64,000 nucleotides of DNA from Microbacterium galbinum (GCF_023091225.1 NZ_JAHWXM010000002.1:434001-498000); one strand, 5' to 3'; positions 46,062 to 55,441 are shown, numbered from the stretch's first letter. Translations and numbers: made by a program. The notes: generated by a model not told the origin, from the sequence alone.

Positions 46062-47771
46062 TCAACGCGCGAGCGGAACCTCGATGAGCTGACGGCCGCC
46101 GACGGGGCGGGTGAGCACCTGGTCGAGCGCGGTGCGGGTCGTCACGCGCTGGTACTCCCAGCCGTAGGCGACGGCGAGGTGCTCGAGGCGCACCTGGTGC
46201 GGCGTGTAGAACGCGCGGTCGAGGTCGGCGGCCGGGGCGAGCTGCGCCACTTCGAGTCCATCGAAGATCGTGCCCCCGCCGTCGTTGCCGACGATGACCT
46301 GCAGACGCGGCTCGGTCTCGTCGGGCGGCAGCAACAGTGCTCCCACATCGTGCAGCAGGGTGAGGTCGCCGAGCAGCACCCGGGTCACGCCCGGCGCTCC
46401 CCCCGCCTGGCTCGCGAGGGCGATGCCGGTCGCGGTCGCGATCGTGCCGTCGATGCCCGCGAGACCGCGGTTGGCGTGCACGGGGATCTTCTTGCCACCG
46501 AGCACCGCGTCGGCCACGCGCACGAGACGCGACGACCCGAACACGAGCCGGTCGTGCGGCCACGTCGCCCGCCACACCGCGTCGACCAGCAGTTCGCGGT
46601 CGAGCGGCCGCCGCACGGCTTCGAGCTCGGCCTTGACGGCGTCGCGTCGGGTCGCGGAATCGGCGGACGCCAGGCCGTCATGATCCGGAGCCCGCTCGCT
46701 GAGGTCGACGGCCTGCGTGGCGGAGGCCTCGAGCCAGGCTCCGAGCCAGGTCCGATCGGCGGCACGGTCGTCATCGTTCGACGGCGCGGCGACGACGACG
46801 GATGCCGCAGGCCGCGAGCGGTGGTTCAGATCGAGCTCCTCGCCGCCGTGCCGCACCGCGATGACCTCGACTTCGGGTCGCGCGAGGAGCGCCGCGACCT
46901 CGCGGCTGAGAGTGGGATGCCCCAGCACGACCGCACGCTCGACGGCGCCACCGAGATCCGCGCGGCGCAACAGTGCGCGATAGCCGTGCACGAGATGACG
47001 GCCGAAGCGGGCACCCGACACGATCTCGGCGATCAGCGGCCACGACCCGGCGTGGGCGATCTCCTCGGCATCAGGCCCGGCATCCGCTCCGGCGATCACG
47101 ACCGTACGGGGTCCGCGCGCGAGCACGACGGCCTCGCCCCGTGCGGGCATCGGAGCTGCGCCGGGAGTGACGGGGGTGACGACCGGTTCGCCCGACAGCG
47201 GCTCGCGCGCGGGCAGGTTCAGATGCACGGGGCCCGCGACTCCGGGAAGGCCGTGCGGGGCGTCCGCGCCGAGCGCGAGCGCGACCGCGCGGACGGCGAG
47301 GCCCGACCAGTCGTCCCCGGACCCCGACTCACCGGGAACCGGAGCGTCGACGCTCTCACGCACCCAGGGTGCGAACATGCCGGGCTGGGTCGTCGCCTGG
47401 TTGGCGCCGATTCCGCGCAGCTCGGGCGGACGATCGGCGGTCAGCAGCAGCAGCGGGACGCCGGCGTGGAACGCCTCCATCGCGGCCGGCAGCAGGTTGG
47501 CGGCCGCCGTGCCCGAGGTGCACAGCACCGCCGCCGGTACGCCGGTCTCGCGGGCGAGCCCGAGAGCTGTGAAGCCGGCCACCCGCTCGTCGATGCGCAC
47601 GTGCACGCGCAGGTCGCCGGTGTCGGCCAGACGCACCGCGGCGAGCGCGAGCGCCTGCGAGCGCGAACCGGGCGAGAGCACGAGGTCGCGCACGCCGTGG
47701 GCGACCAGATCGGCCAGGAGGGATGCCGCGGCATCCGTCGCCGGCGACGAGGCCGGACGCGGAAGGGTCAC
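46062..47771 (-). CDS. menD: MenD (SEPHCHC synthase)
   Basis: 2-Succinyl-5-enolpyruvyl-6-hydroxy-3-cyclohexene-1-carboxylate synthase, thiamine-diphosphate dependent, second dedicated step of menaquinone synthesis. The 569-residue protein starts with VAHGVRDLVLSPGSRSQALA, has the catalytic-region glutamate in RIDERVAGFTALGLARETG, and the ThDP/Mg motif GDLTLLHDVGALLL with VIVGNDGGGTIFDGLE. GTG start at 47771 overlaps the stop of the PLDc_N gene by four bases (GTGA), so it is coupled to it. Confidence 0.96.
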   Translation of the reverse strand: MTLPRPASSPATDAAASLLADLVAHGVRDLVLSPGSRSQALALAAVRLADTGDLRVHVRIDERVAGFTALGLARETGVPAAVLCTSGTAAANLLPAAMEAFHAGVPLLLLTADRPPELRGIGANQATTQPGMFAPWVRESVDAPVPGESGSGDDWSGLAVRAVALALGADAPHGLPGVAGPVHLNLPAREPLSGEPVVTPVTPGAAPMPARGEAVVLARGPRTVVIAGADAGPDAEEIAHAGSWPLIAEIVSGARFGRHLVHGYRALLRRADLGGAVERAVVLGHPTLSREVAALLARPEVEVIAVRHGGEELDLNHRSRPAASVVVAAPSNDDDRAADRTWLGAWLEASATQAVDLSERAPDHDGLASADSATRRDAVKAELEAVRRPLDRELLVDAVWRATWPHDRLVFGSSRLVRVADAVLGGKKIPVHANRGLAGIDGTIATATGIALASQAGGAPGVTRVLLGDLTLLHDVGALLLPPDETEPRLQVIVGNDGGGTIFDGLEVAQLAPAADLDRAFYTPHQVRLEHLAVAYGWEYQRVTTRTALDQVLTRPVGGRQLIEVPLAR

Positions 47772-48166
47772 GGGCGGGGCTCGGGCGTCGCCCCGGGAGT
47801 GGAGCCGCTGTCGTTGTCGCCGTCGACCTGCGCCTCGTTCGCGGCATCCGTCTCGGCATCGAGGCGTGCGAGTTCTTCTTCGAGACGAGCGATGCGGGCG
47901 TCCTGCTCGGTCTTGCTGATGCCGCGCAGGAACATCGGGTCGTCGTCGGGGGCGATCACGCGCGCGGGACCGGGGTCGTTCTTGCGGCGTCGGCCGATCA
48001 CGAACCAGAGGACCCCGCCGATGACGGGGAGGAGCACGACGATCAGGATCCAGATGCCCTTGCGCACACCACGGTGCCGCGTCGGCGGCTGCACTGCGCA
48101 GTCGACGATGCTGAACACCCAGAACACGGCGGCCAGGAAGCCGCCGATGATCAGTAGTCTCGCCAC
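47768..48166 (-). CDS. PLD-nuclease N-terminal-domain membrane protein
   Basis: A 132-residue membrane protein with two spans (about 3-20 and 35-57) and a cytoplasmic coiled coil (RISKTEQDARIARLEEELARL), ending in an acidic, Gly/Pro tail. The N-terminal region resembles the PLDc_N domain of cardiolipin synthases, but the catalytic HKD domain is absent. Role unknown; in actinobacteria it is often beside men genes. GTG start at 48166 behind TACACT, leaderless, making a two-gene transcript with menD. Confidence 0.8.
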   Translation of the reverse strand: MARLLIIGGFLAAVFWVFSIVDCAVQPPTRHRGVRKGIWILIVVLLPVIGGVLWFVIGRRRKNDPGPARVIAPDDDPMFLRGISKTEQDARIARLEEELARLDAETDAANEAQVDGDNDSGSTPGATPEPRP

Positions 48167-48172
48167 CCCTCC

Positions 48173-48178
48173 AGTGTA
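48173..48178 (-). promoter_or_regulatory. Leaderless -10 element for PLDc_N-menD
   Basis: TACACT six bases before the GTG at 48166. Confidence 0.6.
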
Positions 48179-48240
48179 AGCGGGTCGACGGACACGTGGC
48201 CCGGCGGGTGCAGAGGACCGCTTGTTAGACTTCGCGCACC

Positions 48241-48630
48241 ATGACGTCGACCCGGTCGCTGACCACCCTCTTCACCGCGCTGGGCCTCGCCCTGCTGCTG
48301 GTCGTGGGCGCCTGGTCGACCTCGCACGGCGAGGCCGATGTGCACGCGTCGCTCTGCCTGGCGTCGGGGGCCTCCGCGTCGGATGCCGGAACCGGAGCGT
48401 CGCACCACGAGGAGGCCGCACCGGTCGATGCCTCCTCCTCGCACACCGCGGTGGCGGGCTTCGTCGTGCTCTGGTTCCTCGCACTCCTCGTGCTGCTCGT
48501 GCGGATGCTGCGGCGCGGCCCCGGCATCCGGCTCCCGCGTGCGAGCCTCGCCGTCGCCGCGCCGCGCGCCGGTCCCCGCCCGTCGCGCACCGCCCTCACC
48601 CTCGCCGAGCTCTCGATCTCTCGCACCTGA
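48241..48630 (+). CDS. Two-span membrane protein of unknown function
   Basis: A 129-residue protein: a signal-anchor or signal peptide at about 8-24 (LFTALGLALLLVVGAW), an extracytoplasmic Ala/Ser/Asp-rich segment of about 45 residues with several histidines, a second span near 68-87, then a basic, Pro/Arg-rich cytoplasmic tail. No family is recognised. TAGACT lies nine bases before the ATG, so the leader is at most a few bases. It precedes the DsbA-like gene by 75 bases on the same strand, so the two may be functionally linked (a small partner of the thiol oxidoreductase), which is inference. Confidence 0.55.
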   Translation: MTSTRSLTTLFTALGLALLLVVGAWSTSHGEADVHASLCLASGASASDAGTGASHHEEAAPVDASSSHTAVAGFVVLWFLALLVLLVRMLRRGPGIRLPRASLAVAAPRAGPRPSRTALTLAELSISRT

Positions 48631-48705
48631 GCGACGACGCGTCGATCCGGCCGCTGCCGCGGCATCCTCGTCCGTCGTTCCTCTTTCTCGTGTCTGGAGA
48701 CACCC

Positions 48706-49398
48706 ATGTTCGCCACCCCCTCCCGCAACGCCCCGAAGCCCCGCCTGACCACGCCCGTCAAGGCGACCCTCATCGCTCTCGCCGTCGCCGTCGTGCTCGC
48801 GATCGCCGGCATCGTCTACGCCATCACCCAGCAGGCGCCCGCGCCCGACGTCGCCGAAGACGGCACCCTGCAGACCACCCGGGCAGACTCGCACGTGCTC
48901 GACGACGGCGGCACGGATGCCGTGACCGTCGTCGAGTTCCTCGACTTCGAGTGCGAGGCGTGCGGCGCCTTCTACCCGATCGTCGAAGACCTGCGTGCGC
49001 AGTTCGACGGCGAGATCACCTACGTGGTGCGGTACTTCCCGCTGCCGGGTCACATCAACTCGACGCAGGCGGCTCTGGCGGCCGAGGCGGCGGCGCAGCA
49101 GGATCGCTTCGAGGACATGTACCACCGGCTGTTCGAGACCCAGCAGGAGTGGAGTCACGCGACGGGCGAGACGCCCGCGGTGTTCCGCGCGATGGCCGAA
49201 TCCCTCGGGCTCGACATGGCGGCCTACGATGCGGCGATCGCCGACCCCGCGACGCTCGCCCGGATCCAGGCCGACAAGACCGACGGCGAGTCGCTCGGCA
49301 TCACCAGCACTCCGTCGTTCTTCGTCGACGGCACGTACGTGCAGCTGCAGGAATGGGACGACCTGGAGGATGCCGTCGCCCGGGCCGTCGAGGGCTGA
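48706..49398 (+). CDS. Membrane-anchored DsbA-family thiol oxidoreductase
   Basis: A 230-residue protein with one N-terminal span (21-44) and an external thioredoxin-fold domain. The active site is CEAC at 83-86 in FLDFECEACGAFYP, as in bacterial DsbA/BdbD-like proteins, and the cis-Pro loop is ITSTPSFFVDGTYVQ. It probably oxidises cysteines of exported proteins. GGAGACACCC precedes the ATG. A second, different DsbA-like protein lies at 5694 (CPIC), so the strain has at least two. No VKOR or DsbB partner is in the window. Confidence 0.9.
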   Translation: MFATPSRNAPKPRLTTPVKATLIALAVAVVLAIAGIVYAITQQAPAPDVAEDGTLQTTRADSHVLDDGGTDAVTVVEFLDFECEACGAFYPIVEDLRAQFDGEITYVVRYFPLPGHINSTQAALAAEAAAQQDRFEDMYHRLFETQQEWSHATGETPAVFRAMAESLGLDMAAYDAAIADPATLARIQADKTDGESLGITSTPSFFVDGTYVQLQEWDDLEDAVARAVEG

Positions 49399-49428
49399 CG
49401 GCCCGGCCGGCGCAACGGCCGCGGTCGA

Positions 49429-51297
49429 TCAGAACAGGGAGATGCGCCGCGCGGCGGTCGCGAGGTAGCGGCTGACGGGATTCGTCACCGTCTGCTGCAG
49501 TTCGCGGATCGTGATCGCCTCGGCGACGCGGTCGGTGATCACGCCGTCGACGCCGCGACCGACGTACTCCTCGAGGAGGGCGGGGTCGTCGACCGTCCAG
49601 ACGAAGAGCTGCTTGCCCTCGTCACGCAGCCGAACGAGCATCTCGTCGGAATAGGACCAGTCCTCGATCGCGACCGCGTCGGCGGCGGTACGCGGGGCGT
49701 CGCCGATCTGGAAGCCGGTGACGAGCACCACCGTGCGTTCCGGGTCGGCGGCGGCGATCCGGTCGACGATCGCCGGGTCGAGCGACTGGATCCAGTGCCG
49801 TCGGTCGGGATCGAGGCGTTCCATGACGGCGACCACGCGCTCGGCGAAACCCGGGGCTTCGTGCCCGTGCGGCTTGACCTCGACGAGCACGCGGATCCCG
49901 AGATCGTCGGCCTCGCCCAGATACTCCTCCAGCGTGGGGATGCGGTCTTCGAACCCGCCCTGACGGACGACCAATCGGGAGAGTTCGGCGGCATCGAGGT
50001 CGTACACGTCTCGGGGGTCGCCGGCGAGGCGCTGGAGGTCGGTGTCATGGATCACGACGAACCTCTGGTCGGCGGTCTCCTGGATGTCCATCTCGACCAC
50101 ATCGGCGCCGGCATCCGATGCGCCCCGCAGCGACGACAGCGTGTTCTCCACTCCGAGCGCCGTGTAGCCGCGATGGGCGATGACCGCCGGCGGTTCCGCG
50201 GGAATCGCCGCGAGCGAGGCGAACACCGTGGGCGGCACGGCGAGCACGGTGAAGGCGACGAGCACGGTCACGACGAGCACGCGAGACAGACGATCCCGAA
50301 CGGGTGCGCCGGTCGACGGGACCGCGCGCGTCGGAATCGACGTGCGACCGCCGGGCTCGGATGCCGCAGCACCGCGATCCAGCGCGATGAAGAAGAACGC
50401 CAGGAAGGCCGCGACGAGTCCGGTGACGACGAACCGCACGAGGTCGAGCACGGCGAGCATCGCACCGGCAACCGCTGTCCCCTCGCTCGTCCCCGTCCCG
50501 TCCCCGGTCGTCGACGCCAGCGCGACCGGGATCGTGCCGAGCAGCGCCGCCACGAGGAAGATCCCCGCCGCCACCGCGCCGACGAGCACCAGCACGAGCG
50601 CCACGTGCACCTGCGTGCGGCGAGTGAGCACCAGGCTGCGACGCATCGCCGTCCATACGCTCTGCTGCCCGCCCGCCAGCGCGGGCACCGTCGCGGCCAG
50701 TCGCAGCGCGAGGTAGACGATGCCGGCGATCGCGAGCGCGTAGACGACGGTGCCCGGGGTCGTCTTCGTGAGTTCGCCGCTGATGAACTGCGGAATCGCG
50801 ATGTGCGCGGTCACCGTCGATCCGACCCCGACGTGCGACAGCGGCAGGATCAGCAGAGCGTACCCGGCGAACAGCGCGATCTGCGGACCGAGAACGCGGC
50901 GGCCCATCCGCCCCAGACCGCGCAGAAGCTCGGGCGCCGTCGGAGCTCCACCGCGCAGACAGAGGTCGGCGACGACCGAGAACACGCTCACCTCGATGAG
51001 GGCGAACAGCGTCGCGACGAGGGCGATGACGAGAAGCGCGAGCACGGCGAGCGGGCTCGAGAGGATTGCGGGCAGACCGGCGAGACTCAGACCGTCGACG
51101 CCGCCCGCGTCGAGGGCTGCGTCGAAGAGGGTGAGCAGCAGCGGCAGCACCGCCCAGACGTACAGGCCCTGCACCGCGATCGCGACCACCACGATCAGCA
51201 GCACACGTCGGCGCAGCAGAGCCCCCGCCGTCGAGGCCGCGGAGCGGACCTGCGGCCATGCTCGGGCGCTCCCGGGCGATGCGGCGTTCGTCGGCAT
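49429..51297 (-). CDS. Glycerophosphodiester phosphodiesterase with membrane domain
   Basis: A 622-residue fusion. Residues about 20-345 form a polytopic membrane domain of the GlpQ-associated type (about eight spans, beginning RVLLIVVVAIAVQGLYVWAV). From about 370 comes the GDPD TIM barrel with all catalytic elements: IAHRGYTALGVENTL, VVEMDIQETADQRFVVIHD and EVKPHGHEAPG, hydrolysing glycerophosphodiesters to glycerol-3-phosphate and an alcohol. The start at 51297 is fixed by TACTCT six bases upstream; longer readings would overlap the divergent phosphatase gene. Confidence 0.9.
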   Translation of the reverse strand: MPTNAASPGSARAWPQVRSAASTAGALLRRRVLLIVVVAIAVQGLYVWAVLPLLLTLFDAALDAGGVDGLSLAGLPAILSSPLAVLALLVIALVATLFALIEVSVFSVVADLCLRGGAPTAPELLRGLGRMGRRVLGPQIALFAGYALLILPLSHVGVGSTVTAHIAIPQFISGELTKTTPGTVVYALAIAGIVYLALRLAATVPALAGGQQSVWTAMRRSLVLTRRTQVHVALVLVLVGAVAAGIFLVAALLGTIPVALASTTGDGTGTSEGTAVAGAMLAVLDLVRFVVTGLVAAFLAFFFIALDRGAAASEPGGRTSIPTRAVPSTGAPVRDRLSRVLVVTVLVAFTVLAVPPTVFASLAAIPAEPPAVIAHRGYTALGVENTLSSLRGASDAGADVVEMDIQETADQRFVVIHDTDLQRLAGDPRDVYDLDAAELSRLVVRQGGFEDRIPTLEEYLGEADDLGIRVLVEVKPHGHEAPGFAERVVAVMERLDPDRRHWIQSLDPAIVDRIAAADPERTVVLVTGFQIGDAPRTAADAVAIEDWSYSDEMLVRLRDEGKQLFVWTVDDPALLEEYVGRGVDGVITDRVAEAITIRELQQTVTNPVSRYLATAARRISLF

Positions 51298-51303
51298 GAT
51301 CCG

Positions 51304-51309
51304 AGAGTA
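51304..51309 (-). promoter_or_regulatory. Leaderless -10 element for the GDPD gene
   Basis: TACTCT six bases before the ATG at 51297. Confidence 0.55.
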
Positions 51310-51336
51310 GCGAGGGAGCGAGCCCACCACCTTCGC

Positions 51337-51342
51337 TACGCT
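51337..51342 (+). promoter_or_regulatory. Near-leaderless -10 element for the phosphatase gene
   Basis: TACGCT seven bases before the ATG at 51350, divergent from the GDPD promoter. Confidence 0.45.
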
Positions 51343-51349
51343 CGCTCGC

Positions 51350-52156
51350 ATGGACATCTCCTCCGCTCTCACGGTCACCCACAACGCCCGCAGCCTCGAG
51401 GGGATCGCCACCTCCGACGGCGCGGTGATCGCCCCCGGCATCCTCTTCCGATCGGATGCCCTGGCGAGCCTGACCGACGAAGGCCTGCGGGCGCTGGCCG
51501 ACCTCGGCATCGGCACGGTGATCGATCTGCGCACCGACGCCGAGCGCACCCGCGCCGCGGACCGGCTGCCCGACGACGGCAGCGTGACGCTCGTGCCGCT
51601 GTCGGTGCAGGGCGGGGCGATGGACGAGATGGTGCAGAAGCTGCTGCCCGCGAGCGGGCAGCACGCGCTGACGGACGAGCAGATGGCGGCGGTGCTCGAT
51701 CAGGTGCCGACGCTGGAGGACCTGTACGTCGCCATCCTGGCCGCGAGCGCCCCGCAGTTCGCGACCGTGGCGCGCGCGGTGCTCGATGCCGCGGGCACCG
51801 ACCGGCCGGGCGTTCTGTTCCACTGCACGGCGGGCAAGGACCGCACGGGTCTGGCCGCGGCGATCCTGCTGTCGGTCGCCGGGGTGCCGCGCGAGGCGAT
51901 CGTCGAGGACTACACGCAGACCGGCACGAACCTCGCGCGCGGCTTCGCCGCCTCGCTCACGCAGCTCATCACCGCGATCGGGGTGCCGCTGACGCCGCGC
52001 CTGCGCACGCTCGCCACCGAGTCACCGGCTCCGGCGATCGAGGCCGCGCTGGACTGGATCACCACCGAGCACGGCGGCGCGACGGGGTACCTGCGCAGCG
52101 GTGGGATGACCGACGACGAGATCGCCGGTCTTCGTCGGGTGCTCCGGGGAGAGTAA
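51350..52156 (+). CDS. Tyrosine-protein phosphatase (PtpB/Y-phosphatase3 type)
   Basis: A 268-residue cytoplasmic phosphatase. The P-loop is HCTAGKDRTGLAAAILL (Cys-x5-Arg with Lys and Asp, the signature of the Mycobacterium PtpB group, which also acts on phosphoinositides and phosphoserine). The N-terminal EGIATSDGAVIAPGILFRSD and DLRTDAERTRAADRLP are family landmarks. It starts 53 bases from the divergent GDPD gene and converges on the sugar-dehydrogenase gene. Confidence 0.92.
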   Translation: MDISSALTVTHNARSLEGIATSDGAVIAPGILFRSDALASLTDEGLRALADLGIGTVIDLRTDAERTRAADRLPDDGSVTLVPLSVQGGAMDEMVQKLLPASGQHALTDEQMAAVLDQVPTLEDLYVAILAASAPQFATVARAVLDAAGTDRPGVLFHCTAGKDRTGLAAAILLSVAGVPREAIVEDYTQTGTNLARGFAASLTQLITAIGVPLTPRLRTLATESPAPAIEAALDWITTEHGGATGYLRSGGMTDDEIAGLRRVLRGE

Positions 52157-52165
52157 GCCTCCCCG
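52145..52165. terminator. Short hairpin between convergent genes
   Basis: CGGGGAG pairs with CTCCCCG around a seven-base loop and overlaps the phosphatase stop. Weak. Confidence 0.35.
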
Positions 52166-52171
52166 AAGGAC

Positions 52172-53278
52172 CTATCCGAAGTCGACCCGGAGGATACGGT
52201 CGTCGCCATCCCGAGGATCGCCGCGACCGTCGGTGTTGTTCGTGAGCACCCAGACCGATCCGTCGGGGGCGGCGACCGCATCGCGCAGGCGTCCGTACTC
52301 GCCGCGCTGCTCGCCGCCGTGCAGCTCGAACGCCGTTCCGGTGTCGGCGAGCGGAACGATCCGCAGACGTTCGCCCCGCAGGTTCGCCATCACGATCTCA
52401 TCCGCCGCCACCGCGATGCCGCTCGGACTCGCGGTCGACGGCGACCACTGCTGCACCGGGTCGACGAAGCCCTCGCGGTCGGCGATGCCCTCGACGGTCG
52501 GCCACCCGTAGTTCTCGCCCGCGACGATCACGTTGAGCTCGTCCCAGGTGTCCTGCCCGAACTCGCTCGCGTACATCGTGCCGTCCTCGGCCCAGGCGAT
52601 GCCCTGCGGGTTCCGGTGGCCGAGCGTGTAGACCGCCGAGCCCGGGATCGGGTTGTCGTCGGGAACGGCGCCCTCGGGGGTGAGCCGGAGGATCTTGCCC
52701 GACAGCGCGTCGGGGTCCTGCGCGCTCTCGCGATCGCCGCCGTCGCCGGTCGTGGCGTACAGCAGCCCGTCGGGGCCGAAGGCGATGCGGCCGCCGTTGT
52801 GGTTGCCGGCCGCCGGGATGCCGTCGATCACCGTCGCGGCATCTCCCAGCGAGAGCGCGCCCGGGTCGCCGAGCAGATCGCGGCGCTCGATGCGGTTCTC
52901 GGTCGCTCCGCCGTCGCCGGCGTCGGCCGTGAGGTACGTGTAGAGCTGATCCTCGTGCACGGCGATGCCGAGGAGCCCGCCCTCACCGCCCGCCCGCACT
53001 CCCTCGATGCGGCCCACCTCGCGCGCGCCGCCCGTCGCCGTGATCTCGACGATCCGCGCGCTGTCGCGCTCGCTCACGAGCGCCGTCTCGCCGTGGAAGG
53101 CGATGGACCAGGGGGCGTCGAGTCCCGAGGCGACGACGGACGTGACGATCGCCGCGGCCTCGGACTCGGCCGACTCCGGTGTCGGGACCGGGGTCGGGGA
53201 TGCGCATCCGGCCAGCGCGACGGCAGACACGACCAGGAGGGCGGTGGCGGTCCGGCGCGAGAGGGGCATGTCTCCCAT
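52172..53278 (-). CDS. PQQ-dependent sugar dehydrogenase lipoprotein
   Basis: A 368-residue soluble aldose dehydrogenase-type beta propeller (GSDH/Asd family). A lipobox LAGC around residue 22-25 marks it as a membrane-anchored lipoprotein. Family features seen: NHNGGRIAFGPDGLLYATTG, LGHRNPQGIAWAEDGTMYAS, and GENYGWPTVEG, which form the PQQ and calcium site. Activity as a PQQ enzyme in this organism is not proven. The first of two possible starts (53278 or 53269) is given; the second has the better-spaced GGGAG. Confidence 0.9.
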   Translation of the reverse strand: MGDMPLSRRTATALLVVSAVALAGCASPTPVPTPESAESEAAAIVTSVVASGLDAPWSIAFHGETALVSERDSARIVEITATGGAREVGRIEGVRAGGEGGLLGIAVHEDQLYTYLTADAGDGGATENRIERRDLLGDPGALSLGDAATVIDGIPAAGNHNGGRIAFGPDGLLYATTGDGGDRESAQDPDALSGKILRLTPEGAVPDDNPIPGSAVYTLGHRNPQGIAWAEDGTMYASEFGQDTWDELNVIVAGENYGWPTVEGIADREGFVDPVQQWSPSTASPSGIAVAADEIVMANLRGERLRIVPLADTGTAFELHGGEQRGEYGRLRDAVAAPDGSVWVLTNNTDGRGDPRDGDDRILRVDFG

Positions 53279-53327
53279 CCAACCCTCTCGCGTCAGATGG
53301 AGGAAGACCCGGAGGGGCGCTGATCGC

Positions 53328-53333
53328 TACGCT
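53328..53333 (+). promoter_or_regulatory. Leaderless -10 element for the rhomboid-LPG synthase fusion
   Basis: TACGCT six bases before the ATG at 53340. Confidence 0.55.
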
Positions 53334-53339
53334 GAGCGC

Positions 53340-55427
53340 ATGCACGCAGAGCCGAACGCCTCGTCGACACCCGTGCGGTCCTCGGCGCTCTCCGTCGTGA
53401 GGCGGATGCCGGCGACGCTGACGTTCATCGCGCTGATCCTCGTCGTCGGCGTGGTGTGGCAGGGACTCTGGACCCCCTTCGAGAAGTCCGCGCTGTTCGA
53501 GACCGTCGCCTACGGGCTCCCCAATCTCGCCGACGGCAAGTGGTGGACGCCGCTGACCGGCACGTTCTTCGTGAACGAACCGTGGGTGTACATCTTCACG
53601 ATCTCGGGCTTCTGGGGCATGGCGTACCTCGAGTACCGTCGCGGGTCTCGCGTCGCCCTCGCCTACTACGCGATCGGGCAGCTGTTCGCGATCTTCGCCA
53701 CCGCCCTCCTGCTGCTCGTGCTCTCGCAGTTCCCCTGGGCGTGGGCGACGGCCCAGGCGCAGGCGCTCGACGTCGGGGCATCCGGCGGCACCATGGCGTG
53801 CATCGCGGCAGCCGTCGGCCTGTTCCGCCCGCCGTGGCGCGTGCGCGGCTGGTTGATCCTGCTCGGCTTCGTGTTCGTCGCCATGCTGTTCTGGGGCAAG
53901 GTCGCCGACCTCGAGCACCTGCTCGCCGTGCTGCTGATCCTGGTCGTCGACCGCTCGCTGCGCGTACGGCGCACGACGGTGCGCGAGCAGCGGCTCATCG
54001 CGGTGATGGCGATCCTCGTACTCGGCGCGGTCGAGATCATCACGACCCTGGTGCCCACCGACGGACCGTTCGGCCCAACCGATCCGGCCTCGGGCGGTTT
54101 CATCGACCTGGCGATCGACCTGGTCGTGATCCTCGTGCTCGTGAACGGCTTGCGTCGCGGACGCCGCTGGTCGTGGGTGCTCGCCGTGCTCCTCGGCATC
54201 TTCAACGTGCTGATCGCCGCCCTCGTGCTGACGCTCATCATCCTCACGAGTCAGGCCGAGCTCGACATCCGCTGGGACGGCGAGACCGAGCTCGCGCTCG
54301 CCAACGGGTTCCTCTGGGTCGTCGTGCTCGTCTACCTCGTGTGGGTGCGGCGCGCGTTCCGCGCCAAACGGCGCTCGCCCCTCGGCATCCCGCCCACGCC
54401 GACCGTCGACGACGTCAAGGCCGATCTGCGCGCGCACGGCGGCGGCACGCTGTCGTGGATGACGACCTGGGAGGGCAACAGCTACGCCCGGGTGGCCGGC
54501 GGCGTCGTCGCGTACCAGCGCCGCAACGGAGTCGCCCTCGCGCTCGCCGACCCGATCGGCCCCGCGGATGCGCGGGCCGAAGCGGTCGGGGACTTCATCC
54601 GCACGGCCGAGCAGACCGGCCTCGTTCCGTGCTTCTTCAGTGCGGATGCCGCGACCCTCGCCGCCGTGCCGTCGACGTGGCGCAGCATCGTCGTCGCCGA
54701 CGACACGATCGTCGATCTTCCGGGGCTGGAGTTCACGGGCAAGCAGTGGGCATCGGTGCGCACCTCGCTGAACCGGGCGGGTCGCGAGGACATGACGTTC
54801 CGGATGACGCGGCTCGGCGACGAGTCGTGGGGCGTGAAGCAGCAGCTGCGCGCGATCTCGGAGGCGTGGGTCGGCGACAAGGATCTGCCCGAGATGCGCT
54901 TCACCCTCGGCACGCTCGAGGAGGCCGAGGACCCCGAGGTGCGGATCGCCCTGGCACTCGCGCCCAACGGCGACGTCGACGGCTTCCTGTCGTGGCTGCC
55001 GGTGTACGGCGCGGGCGGCCGGGTGCGCGGCTGGACCCTCGATCTGATGCGCCGGCGCGAGGGCGGGTTCGCACCCGTGATGGAGTACCTGATCGGCGCC
55101 TCGGCGAAGCAGTTCTCCGAGGAGGGCGCCGAGATCATGTCGCTCTCGGGGGCGCCGCTCGCCCACGACTATCCGCCGGACGCCGGGATGATCGCCGCGT
55201 TGAGCGACCGTCTCGCCGAAGCCCTCGAACCGGTGTACGGCTTCGGTTCGCTGCACCGCTTCAAGCAGAAGTTCCACCCGCGCTACGAGACCATGTACCT
55301 GCTGTTCCGCGACGAGAGCGACCTCACCCGGATCGGTGGCGCGCTGACCCGGGCGTTCCTGCCGGATGCGACGCTGCGGCAGTTCGCCGGGGCGGGGCTG
55401 GAGCTCGTGCGGGGCGGCAAGGACTAG
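53340..55427 (+). CDS. Rhomboid-like domain fused to lysylphosphatidylglycerol-synthase (DUF2156) domain
   Basis: A 695-residue membrane protein in two parts. Residues 25-210 form a rhomboid-like core: GKWWTPLTGTFF after the first span, GASG (146-149, candidate catalytic Ser148) and EHLLA with His193, the rhomboid Ser-His dyad positions. Further spans follow to about 350, then from about 365 a soluble domain with WMTTWEGNSYARVAGGVVAY, ALADPIGPADARAEAVGDFI and RRREGGFAPVMEYLIG, the MprF/DUF2156 fold that transfers amino acids from tRNA to phosphatidylglycerol. The usual MprF flippase half is replaced. Start at 53340 is set by the leaderless -10. Whether the rhomboid site cleaves peptide bonds is untested. 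Confidence 0.8.
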   Translation: MHAEPNASSTPVRSSALSVVRRMPATLTFIALILVVGVVWQGLWTPFEKSALFETVAYGLPNLADGKWWTPLTGTFFVNEPWVYIFTISGFWGMAYLEYRRGSRVALAYYAIGQLFAIFATALLLLVLSQFPWAWATAQAQALDVGASGGTMACIAAAVGLFRPPWRVRGWLILLGFVFVAMLFWGKVADLEHLLAVLLILVVDRSLRVRRTTVREQRLIAVMAILVLGAVEIITTLVPTDGPFGPTDPASGGFIDLAIDLVVILVLVNGLRRGRRWSWVLAVLLGIFNVLIAALVLTLIILTSQAELDIRWDGETELALANGFLWVVVLVYLVWVRRAFRAKRRSPLGIPPTPTVDDVKADLRAHGGGTLSWMTTWEGNSYARVAGGVVAYQRRNGVALALADPIGPADARAEAVGDFIRTAEQTGLVPCFFSADAATLAAVPSTWRSIVVADDTIVDLPGLEFTGKQWASVRTSLNRAGREDMTFRMTRLGDESWGVKQQLRAISEAWVGDKDLPEMRFTLGTLEEAEDPEVRIALALAPNGDVDGFLSWLPVYGAGGRVRGWTLDLMRRREGGFAPVMEYLIGASAKQFSEEGAEIMSLSGAPLAHDYPPDAGMIAALSDRLAEALEPVYGFGSLHRFKQKFHPRYETMYLLFRDESDLTRIGGALTRAFLPDATLRQFAGAGLELVRGGKD

Positions 55428-55441
55428 TCCGGCGCCGGTCC

